Shown here one piece after another: positions 1-5,001 of a stretch of DNA of 6,340 bases. This DNA comes from JBQCDV01 sp051960855 (GTDB taxonomy: Bacteria > Actinomycetota > Actinomycetes > JAJZTN01). The notes under the pieces are model-generated. The model made no database searches. It saw only the letters and a list, made by a program, of their open reading frames with translations, and had not been told where the DNA came from. The position numbers were made by a program, and so were the translations under genes. The stretch's first letter is position 1. The number at the start of each line of letters is the position of its first letter. Where the stretch lies: contig JBQCDV010000183.1 of NCBI GenBank assembly GCA_051960855.1, positions 1-6,340 on the forward strand, written 5' to 3'.

Positions 1-414
1 GCAGGCGTAGCCGAACATCAGGCCCTGGTCGCCGGCGCCCTGCCGGTCGAGCGGGTCGATCCCCTCACCGGAGCGTGACTCCAGCGCCGCGTCGACGCCC
101 TGCGCGATGTCGGAGGACTGGCTGCCGATGGACACCGAGATGCCACAGGAGGCGCCGTCGAAGCCCTTCTTGGACGAGTCGTAGCCGATTCCCAGAACGA
201 CGTCGCGCACCAGCCGTGAGATGTCGGCGTACGCCTTGGTGGTCACCTCGCCGGCGACATGCACGAGGCCGGTGGTGATGAGCGTCTCCACCGCCACGCG
301 GGACTGTCGGTCCTGGCGGAGCAGCTCGTCGAGGATGGCGTCGCTGATCTGGTCGGCGATCTTGTCCGGGTGCCCCTCGGTGACGGACTCGGACGTGAAC
401 AGACGTGCGGCCAC
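1..414 (-). CDS. metK: S-adenosylmethionine synthetase (methionine adenosyltransferase), N-terminal part
   Basis: Cytoplasmic enzyme that makes S-adenosylmethionine from ATP and methionine, the main methyl donor of the cell. Only the first 138 codons are present and the frame is open at the window edge; the family is about 390-400 residues long. Visible family motifs are FTSESVTEGHPDK (residues 6-18, including the ATP-contacting His15 and Asp17), ETLITTG (43-49), GYDSSKKGFDGASCGI (77-92), QSSDIAQGVD (99-108) and the MetK signature GAGDQGLMFGYA (126-137). The start is GTG at 412-414. It is supported by a good Shine-Dalgarno sequence (GAAGGAG at 420-426, 5 nt spacing) and by the protein beginning right before the conserved FTSESVTEGHPDK block. 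The gene is co-directional with coaBC and separated from it by a 105-nt gap, the largest in the window, so it may have its own promoter. Identity is secure from the motifs. Confidence 0.97.
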   Translation of the reverse strand, partial: MAARLFTSESVTEGHPDKIADQISDAILDELLRQDRQSRVAVETLITTGLVHVAGEVTTKAYADISRLVRDVVLGIGYDSSKKGFDGASCGISVSIGSQSSDIAQGVDAALESRSGEGIDPLDRQGAGDQGLMFGYAC

Positions 415-450
415 CGGGGCTCCTTCAGCTGGGCGGGGGAAGCGGTTGGC

Positions 451-456
451 AGTCTA
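451..456 (-). promoter_or_regulatory. Possible -10 element for metK
   Basis: The minus strand reads TAGACT here, which fits the actinobacterial TANNNT -10 consensus. It lies 36 nt before the metK GTG and would give a leader of about 30 nt that includes the Shine-Dalgarno sequence. I find no convincing -35 hexamer at 16-19 nt spacing (candidates such as CAGGCG are poor) and no extended -10 TGN. This is a weak, inferred call. Confidence 0.25.
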
Positions 457-477
457 GCGACGGGCGGTGCAGACGCC

Positions 478-510
478 TGCCTCGAGGCAAGCAGAGCTCG
501 AGGCAAGCAG
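478..510 (-). repeat. 14-nt direct repeat pair with 12-bp palindrome in coaBC-metK gap
   Basis: The plus-strand sequence CTCGAGGCAAGCAG occurs perfectly at 481-494 and again at 497-510, a period of 16. The copy nearer metK is embedded in a perfect 12-bp palindrome, TGCCTCGAGGCA (478-489). In the minus-strand transcript the second repeat can fold as GCUUGCC-UCGA-GGCAGGC, a 7-bp stem with one G-U pair. The first repeat can compete for the same 3' arm. No U-run follows the stem, so it is not a classical intrinsic terminator. It starts 10 nt past the coaBC stop. Its role is unknown: remnant duplication, transcript-end structure or protein site are all possible. Confidence 0.6.
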
Positions 511-519
511 GGCCGGCTG

Positions 520-1746
520 TCAGGGCAGCCGGGCAGCGACGGCGTCCCAGATGTCGTGGGCCAGTTCCCGCTTGCTGCGCTTGGGCAGGTCCACCTCGGA
601 GCCATCGGAGCCGAGCAGCACCGCCGCGTTGTCGACGGACTCGAAGGCGCCGCCCGGGCCGACGTCGTTGACGACCAGCAGGTCGCAGCCCTTGCGGGCG
701 AGCTTGGCCCGGCCGAGCTCGACGACTCCCCCGGTGGCGTCGCCGGTCTCGGCGGCGAAGCCGACGATCACAGGGACGGTCACCTGACCGTCGCGCCGGG
801 CCTGGCACAGCTCGGCGAGGGCGTCGGGGTTGGTCTCGAGCTGGATCGGGGCCGGAGCCGCACCGGTCTTCTTGATCTTGGTGTCGCTGACCGACGCCGG
901 GCGGAAGTCGGCCGGAGCGGCGGCCATGACGACCGCATCGACGCCGTCGGCCTCCGCCAGCAGCGCGTCGCGCAGCTCGCGGGTTGTCCCGACGGGCACG
1001 ACCCGCAGACCGGCGGGGACCGGGACCGACAGGTGAGCGGCCAGCAGAGTCACCTCGGCGCCGCGGGCCACCGCGGCTGCGGCGATCGCGAGGCCCTGTC
1101 GCCCCGATGAGCGGTTGCTGAGGTAGCGGACGGGGTCCAGCGGCTCGCGCGTGCCTCCGGCGGAGACGACCACGCGACGGCCTGCCAGATCCTGCAGCGG
1201 GCGGCCAGCGGCACGACCGGCGAGGACGGATAGGACGACCTCAAGGATCTGCTCCGGCTCCGGCAGCCGGCCCGGGCCGGCGTCGGCGCCGGTGAGGCGG
1301 CCCACGGCGGGGTCGAGGACGATGACGCCGCGGGAGCGCAGCAGCGCGACGTTGGCCCGCGTGGCCGGGTGCAGCCACATCTCGGTGTGCATCGCCGGGG
1401 CCATGACCACGGGACACGTGGCGGTCAGCAAGGTGTTGGTGAGCAGGTCGTCGGCCAGCCCGTGCGCGGCGCGCGCCAGCAGGTCGGCTGTCGCAGGTGC
1501 GACGACCACCACGTCGGCGGCGCGCCCGATGCGCACGTGCGGCACCGCAGCTGCGTCGTTCCAGACGCTTGTCGAGACGGGGTGGCCGGAGAGGGCCTCC
1601 CACGTCGCCGCCCCGACGAAGTGCAGGGCGGACTCGGTCGGCACGACCTGGACGTCGTGCCCGGACTCGGACAGGCCGCGGAGGAGCTCACAGACCTTGT
1701 ACGCAGCGATGCCCCCGGCCACGCCGAGGACGACGTGCGGGGGCAT
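520..1746 (-). CDS. coaBC: Bifunctional phosphopantothenoylcysteine decarboxylase / phosphopantothenate-cysteine ligase
   Basis: Carries out two consecutive steps of coenzyme A synthesis: joining cysteine to 4'-phosphopantothenate, then decarboxylation to 4'-phosphopantetheine. At 408 residues it has full family length. The N-terminal FMN-dependent CoaC half (about 1-180) shows GVAGGIAAYK (8-17), the catalytic His region PHVRIGRAAD (His70), VAPATAD (82-88) and PAMHTEMW (117-124). The C-terminal CoaB half (from about 188) shows SAGGTREPLDPVR (195-207), NRSSG (211-215), KIKK (290-293), NPD (306-308) and RKGCDLLVVND (351-361). The PAMNxxMW motif has His in place of Asn, and the substrate-clamp loop before GPGR (154-160) has no Cys, unlike E. 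coli Dfp. I believe this is usual in actinobacteria, but that is from memory. The start is ATG at 1744-1746; upstream in frame there is only a stop. No clear Shine-Dalgarno sequence is visible in the 29-nt gap after rpoZ, so translation may depend on upstream coupling or be SD-independent. Confidence 0.96.
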   Translation of the reverse strand: MPPHVVLGVAGGIAAYKVCELLRGLSESGHDVQVVPTESALHFVGAATWEALSGHPVSTSVWNDAAAVPHVRIGRAADVVVVAPATADLLARAAHGLADDLLTNTLLTATCPVVMAPAMHTEMWLHPATRANVALLRSRGVIVLDPAVGRLTGADAGPGRLPEPEQILEVVLSVLAGRAAGRPLQDLAGRRVVVSAGGTREPLDPVRYLSNRSSGRQGLAIAAAAVARGAEVTLLAAHLSVPVPAGLRVVPVGTTRELRDALLAEADGVDAVVMAAAPADFRPASVSDTKIKKTGAAPAPIQLETNPDALAELCQARRDGQVTVPVIVGFAAETGDATGGVVELGRAKLARKGCDLLVVNDVGPGGAFESVDNAAVLLGSDGSEVDLPKRSKRELAHDIWDAVAARLP

Positions 1747-1775
1747 CGGTGGTGAGACGAGTCGGGAGCGAGCGC

Positions 1776-2036
1776 TCAGGGCTCGATCGGCTCAGCGGTT
1801 AGCAGGCCCTCGTTGATCTCACGCAGCGCGATGGACAGCGGCTTCTCGTGGACGTGGGTCTCGACCAGGGGGCCGACGTACTCGAGCAGGCCCTCACCGA
1901 GCTGCGAGTAGTAGGCGCTGATCTGCCGCGCACGCTTGGCGGCGTAGATGACCAGGCTGTACTTGGAGTCGGTCGCCTCGAGGAGCTCGTCGATGGGCGG
2001 GTTGGTGATGCCCTCGGGGGAAGCGGTGGTGGCCAC
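1776..2036 (-). CDS. rpoZ: DNA-directed RNA polymerase omega subunit
   Basis: Small RNA polymerase subunit that helps fold and assemble the beta' subunit into the core enzyme. The 86-residue product carries the actinobacterial omega pattern: the ITNPPIDELLEATDSKY segment (10-26) followed by SLVIYAAKRARQI (27-39), the helix that docks on beta'. A C-terminal part with HEKPLSIALREI (63-74) matches the conserved end of the family. The start is GTG at 2034-2036. It leaves a short variable N-terminus before ITNPPID, as usual, and is preceded by GAAGGG that overlaps the gmk stop codon, about 10 nt upstream. The gene lies 13 nt after gmk and 29 nt before coaBC, so it is almost certainly co-transcribed with them. 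The gmk-rpoZ pairing is widely conserved in bacteria and supports the call. Confidence 0.96.
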   Translation of the reverse strand: MATTASPEGITNPPIDELLEATDSKYSLVIYAAKRARQISAYYSQLGEGLLEYVGPLVETHVHEKPLSIALREINEGLLTAEPIEP

Positions 2037-2049
2037 GCAGGAGCGCCCT

Positions 2050-2736
2050 TCAGTCGATCGGGGGGATTCCCATCAAGGCTAGCAGCCGGGCGCAGACTTC
2101 CTCGACGGACGAGTTGACGATGACCTCGTCGAACTCCTGCGCGGCGGCCAGCTCCTCACGCGCCTGCGCCAGGCGGCGCTCCTGCACCTCCGGCGGCTCG
2201 GTGCCGCGCCCGACCAGCCGGCGCACCAGCTCGTCCCACGACGGCGGCTCGAGGAAGACGAGGTGCGCCTCCGGCATCCGCTGCCGCACCTGGCGCGCGC
2301 CGTGGATCTCGATCTCCAGCAGCACCGGGGTGCCCTTGGTCAGCTTGTCGAGCACCGGCTGCCGAGGAGTGCCGTAGCGGTTGCCCGCGAACTCCGCCCA
2401 CTCCAGCAGGTCCCCGGTCGCGACCAGGTCGTCGAACTGCTCCTGCGTCACGAAGTGGTAGTGGACCCCGTCCACCTCCCCCGGTCGCGGGTGGCGCGTG
2501 GTGGCGCTGACGGACAGCCAGACCTGGGGGGCGTTCTCGCGCAGGCGGCGCACCACGGTCGTCTTGCCGACCCCGCTGGGGCCGGACAGGACGGTCAGGC
2601 GCGAGGTGCCGGGCGCATTCGCGAACGTCGCTGCCGGCGCTGCCGTGGTGCGGTCGTCCTCCGTCGACGCCCGCTGCTGGCCCACGTGGTCCATCGTGCC
2701 AGCAGCGATGGGGCCCGTCTCGACCGGTGTCGTCAC
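2050..2736 (-). CDS. gmk: Guanylate kinase
   Basis: Cytoplasmic nucleoside monophosphate kinase that converts GMP plus ATP to GDP plus ADP, feeding GTP/dGTP and (p)ppGpp pools. The core starts near residue 46 with RLTVLSGPSGVGKTT, whose P-loop GPSGVGKT is at 52-59. It continues with the GMP-binding segment SATTRHPRPGEVDGVHYHF (77-95), LLEWAEFAGNRYGT (110-123), the EIEIHGARQV stretch (141-150) and the lid RLVGRGTEPPEVQERRL (173-189). The annotated start is GTG at 2734-2736 inside a GTGA overlap with the mihF stop. That start gives 228 residues with a 45-residue Ala/Thr-rich N-terminal extension beyond the ~200-residue catalytic core. No strong Shine-Dalgarno sequence precedes this GTG or the internal ATG at 2692-2694, so the true start is uncertain. 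The overlap favours coupling from mihF and the longer form. Confidence 0.95.
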   Translation of the reverse strand: MTTPVETGPIAAGTMDHVGQQRASTEDDRTTAAPAATFANAPGTSRLTVLSGPSGVGKTTVVRRLRENAPQVWLSVSATTRHPRPGEVDGVHYHFVTQEQFDDLVATGDLLEWAEFAGNRYGTPRQPVLDKLTKGTPVLLEIEIHGARQVRQRMPEAHLVFLEPPSWDELVRRLVGRGTEPPEVQERRLAQAREELAAAQEFDEVIVNSSVEEVCARLLALMGIPPID

Positions 2737-3050
2737 TGCTGGGAGAACTCGCGCTCGAGCGCGGCGAGCTGGTTGGCACCGATGCCGCGGACCCGGCGGG
2801 TGTCGGCGATGCCCACCCTCGTCATGATCTGGCGAGCCCGCACCTTGCCCACGCCGGGCATGGACTCGAGCAGGGCCGACACCTTCATCTTGCCGATGAC
2901 GTCGTTGGTCTGGCCGGCCCGGATGACCTCGCCGATGGACGCGCCGGAGTGCTTGAGGCGGTTCTTGACCTCCGCACGCTCCCGGCGCGCTGCGGCGGCC
3001 TTCTCGAGGGCAGCGGCGCGTTGCTCAGGGCTCAGCGGTGGAAGTGGCAC
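2733..3050 (-). CDS. mihF: Actinobacterial integration host factor (mIHF/sIHF-type nucleoid protein)
   Basis: Nucleoid-associated DNA-binding protein of the actinobacterial IHF type. It is unrelated in fold to enterobacterial HU/IHF and is known in mycobacteria and Streptomyces to bend or compact DNA and influence recombination and gene expression. The 105-residue product has the family layout: a basic, Ala-rich N-terminal helix (EQRAAALEKAAAARRERAE, 9-27), a middle KMKVSALLESMPGVGKVRA segment (54-72) with a helix-hairpin-helix-like MPGVGKVRA, then the C-terminal IADTRRVRGIG (81-91). These resemble the mycobacterial protein closely by eye. The start is GTG at 3048-3050, giving an MPLPPLSPEQ N-terminus and a length matching characterised members. 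Its stop overlaps the gmk start (GTGA). The position between pyrF and gmk is the conserved actinobacterial location. A candidate promoter lies directly upstream and could yield a leaderless message. Confidence 0.95.
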   Translation of the reverse strand: MPLPPLSPEQRAAALEKAAAARRERAEVKNRLKHSGASIGEVIRAGQTNDVIGKMKVSALLESMPGVGKVRARQIMTRVGIADTRRVRGIGANQLAALEREFSQQ

Positions 3051-3085
3051 GCACGGAACCTAATTCCTCGCCCCGCCTGGCACAA
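3050..3085 (-). promoter_or_regulatory. Candidate mihF promoter with leaderless start
   Basis: On the minus strand there is TTGTGC at 3080-3085 and TAGGTT at 3057-3062, separated by exactly 17 nt. This fits the housekeeping-sigma pattern TTGNNN-17-TANNNT of actinobacteria. Only 6 nt separate the -10 from the GTG start codon, so the predicted +1 falls at about 3050, the first base of mihF. That geometry is typical of leaderless actinobacterial mRNAs. No strong Shine-Dalgarno sequence is present at the correct distance (only AGG about 8 nt away), which is compatible with leaderless initiation. Inferred only from spacing and sequence; transcription could also simply read through from pyrF. Confidence 0.42.
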
Positions 3086-3119
3086 CAACACCCTCACCCC
3101 AACAACCCCTCACCGCCCC
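3081..3119 (-). repeat. Imperfect tandem repeat with four G-runs (putative G-quadruplex) at pyrF 3' end
   Basis: On the minus strand 3119-3091 contains four G-runs, GGGG, GGGG, GGGG and GGG, with loops of 6 (CGGTGA), 5 (TTGTT) and 3 (TGA) nt. This satisfies the usual G3+N1-7 quadruplex pattern. The pyrF stop codon (3110-3112) sits in the first loop. The same segment is an imperfect tandem duplication: GGTGAGGGGTTGTTGG (3114-3099) followed by GGTGAGGGTGTTGTTGTG (3098-3081). A fifth GGGG lies at 3071-3074. The structure would form in the pyrF mRNA or the non-template DNA strand, just upstream of the candidate mihF -35 element. The pattern is seen directly; folding is inferred. Confidence 0.55.
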
Positions 3120-3967
3120 AAGGCTGCGGCACATGCGTCACGGGTGCGCTCGAACGCCGCGCGCAGCCCATTCGCCTCCGGTCCCGCCCCGAGGACCTCG
3201 CGGCTGACCGACGGCAGGACGCCTGACAGCGCCGTTCCGAAGACGCGGCGCAGATCCTCCGGCCCGGCGCCCTGGGCGCCGATACCGGGGGCGAGGAAGG
3301 GCCCGTTGACGGCTGCCAGGTCGACGCCTGCGGCGGCGACGGCGTCGCCGAGGGTCGCTCCCACCACCAGGCCGACGCTGCCGAGCGGGTCAGCTCCCGC
3401 GTTGTCGGCGGCGGCGTGGCGCGCGATGGCGGCGGCGACCGACTCCCCCTTCGCGTCGCGCGCGTGCTGCACGTCGGCGCCCTCGGGGTTGCTGGTGAGC
3501 GCCAGCACGAAGACGCCGTTGCCATGGGCGGCCGCGGTGTCGAGCAGCGGCCGCAGCGAGCCGTAGCCCAAGAACGGCGAGGCGGTCACGGCGTCGCCGG
3601 CGAGCGGCGAGGCCGGATCGAGGTAGGCGGTGGCGTAGGCCTGCACGGTCGAGCCGATGTCCCCGCGCTTCGCGTCGACGATGACGAGGGCGCCGGCGGC
3701 TCGGGCGGCGGCGATCGTCTCCTCGAGCACGGCGATCCCGCGCGACCCGTGCCGCTCGAAGAAGGCAGACTGCGGCTTGAGCACCGCCACGTGCGGAGCA
3801 AGCGTCTCGACGACGCGAAGGCTGAACTCGCGCAGCCCGTCGACCCCGACCTCGAGGCCCCACTTCTCGAGCAGCCCGTCGTGAGGGTCGACGCCGACGC
3901 ACAGCGGCCCGCGGGCCGCCATCGCGTCAGCCAGACGCTTACCGAACGGCGCAGCGGGACTGCTCAT
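3110..3967 (-). CDS. pyrF: Orotidine 5'-phosphate decarboxylase (type 2)
   Basis: Catalyses the last step of de novo UMP synthesis, decarboxylation of OMP to UMP. The 285-residue protein has the length of the longer type 2 family found in actinobacteria. It begins with LCVGVDPHDGLLEKWGL (22-38), followed by LKPQSAFFERHG (63-74), the catalytic signature VDAKRGDIGST (97-107, with Lys100 and the Asp residues of the D-K-D network), TASPFLGYGSL (128-138) and the phosphate-binding region NGPFLAPGIGAQGAG (221-235). The start is ATG at 3965-3967 with GGAAAGG about 9 nt upstream. The reading frame stays open far upstream, but that part is a shadow of pyrD. The gene follows pyrD after a 59-nt gap that contains a short inverted repeat (CCGGCG/CGCCGG) without a U-tract. 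Its stop codon lies within a G-rich repeat leading to mihF. Confidence 0.97.
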   Translation of the reverse strand: MSSPAAPFGKRLADAMAARGPLCVGVDPHDGLLEKWGLEVGVDGLREFSLRVVETLAPHVAVLKPQSAFFERHGSRGIAVLEETIAAARAAGALVIVDAKRGDIGSTVQAYATAYLDPASPLAGDAVTASPFLGYGSLRPLLDTAAAHGNGVFVLALTSNPEGADVQHARDAKGESVAAAIARHAAADNAGADPLGSVGLVVGATLGDAVAAAGVDLAAVNGPFLAPGIGAQGAGPEDLRRVFGTALSGVLPSVSREVLGAGPEANGLRAAFERTRDACAAALGR

Positions 3968-4026
3968 GTGCCGAAACCTTTCCGTCGTGGTGACGCTTAC
4001 CGGCGGCGACGAGAACTCGCCGGAGG

Positions 4027-5001
4027 CTAGGAGTGGTGAGCGACCCCGATGGCGTCGCGGAAGGAGGAGTAGCCGAGCCGTTCGAGCTCGACCGCCAGCT
4101 CCTCCTGCACACGCAGCGGCGCCACCGGGTCGCCGAAGGTCGCCGTGCCGACACTGACAGCGGACGCTCCTGCCATCACCAGCTCGAGGGCGTCGCGGCC
4201 GGTGCGGATGCCGCCCATACCGAGGATGGGGACCTCCGGCAGAGCCGCGTGGACCTGCCAGATGCACCGCACGGCGACGGGGCGGATGGCCGGGCCGGAC
4301 AGTCCGCCGGTCAGTCCGGCGAGGGCGGGACGGCGCCGTTCGACGTCGATGACCATGCCGAGCAGCGTGTTGATCATCGCGAGGCCGTCGGCGCCGGCCT
4401 CGACGACGCTGCGCGCGATGCTGACGATGTCGGTGACGTCGGGTGAGAGCTTCGCCAGCAGCGGGATGCCGTCGAGGTGCGGGCGCACCGCGGCGACGAC
4501 GTCGCTGGCCGCCGCAGGGTCGCAGGCGAAGACGAGACCGCGGTTGGCGACGTTCGGGCAGCTGATGTTGACCTCGACAGCGGCGACACCGGGAGCCGCG
4601 GCCACGCGTGCGGCGAGCTCGGCGTACTCGTCCACGCTGCCGCCGGCAATCGAGACGACCGCCCGAGCCCCGTGCTCGACCAGCCAGGGCAGGTCGTGCT
4701 CGAGGAAAGCGTCGATGCCCGGCCCCTGCAGACCGATGCTGTTGAGCATCCCGCTGGGCGTCTCCGCCATGCGCGGGGTGGCCCGGCCGCTGCGCGGGTT
4801 GAGCATGACCGACTTGGTGACGATCCCGCCGAGCTCGGCGACGTCGAAGAACTGGTGCAGCTCGCGTCCGGCCGCAGCGCACCCCGACGCGGTCAGGACC
4901 GGCGCGGGCAGGTGGAGCCCGGCCAGCGTCGTCGACAGGTCGACGTTCGGCTTGGGCAGCGGCGCGCGCGGAGCGGGCCGGACCACGGTGAAGTCGGTCA
5001 T
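4027..5001 (-). CDS. pyrD: Dihydroorotate dehydrogenase, catalytic subunit (class 1B)
   Basis: Oxidises dihydroorotate to orotate on an FMN cofactor in pyrimidine biosynthesis. The 324-residue TIM-barrel protein shows GGIVTKSVMLNPRSG (58-72, with the flavin/substrate Lys63), ETPSGMLNSIGLQGPG (80-95), NISCPN (145-150), NTLLGM (211-216), TGGLSGPAIRP (231-241) and the phosphate-binding GMGGI (261-265). The active-site base is Cys148 in NISCPN, which marks class 1 rather than the membrane-linked, Ser-using class 2. There is no N-terminal membrane-anchoring helix. The adjacent pyrK, overlapping by ATGA (4998-5001), shows that it is class 1B, which works as a PyrD-PyrK complex passing electrons to NAD+. 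The start is ATG at 4999-5001 with GGAAGGGGG about 5 nt upstream; the stop is TAG. The protein sequence itself is unremarkable for the family. Confidence 0.96.
   Translation of the reverse strand: MTDFTVVRPAPRAPLPKPNVDLSTTLAGLHLPAPVLTASGCAAAGRELHQFFDVAELGGIVTKSVMLNPRSGRATPRMAETPSGMLNSIGLQGPGIDAFLEHDLPWLVEHGARAVVSIAGGSVDEYAELAARVAAAPGVAAVEVNISCPNVANRGLVFACDPAAASDVVAAVRPHLDGIPLLAKLSPDVTDIVSIARSVVEAGADGLAMINTLLGMVIDVERRRPALAGLTGGLSGPAIRPVAVRCIWQVHAALPEVPILGMGGIRTGRDALELVMAGASAVSVGTATFGDPVAPLRVQEELAVELERLGYSSFRDAIGVAHHS

Noticed and set aside
415..519. SAM riboswitch ahead of metK
   Set aside because: The 105-nt gap shows only a simple repeat/hairpin and no conserved SAM-I, SAM-II or SAM-IV core that I can recognise.
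259..1110. Long plus-strand open frame opposite metK/coaBC
   Set aside because: It is antisense to well-supported coaBC and metK coding sequence. Its Gly/Asp/Arg-rich composition is typical of shadow frames in high-GC DNA, and no domain is recognisable.
2263..3566. Plus-strand open frames opposite gmk, mihF and pyrF
   Set aside because: They span several real minus-strand genes and the intergenic gap, with shadow-type composition and no recognisable family.
3968..4026. Inverted repeat CCGGCG/CGCCGG in the pyrD-pyrF gap as a terminator
   Set aside because: Short stem with a 13-nt loop, no U-run after it, and pyrF follows at once with its own ribosome site; a terminator inside the pyr operon is not supported.
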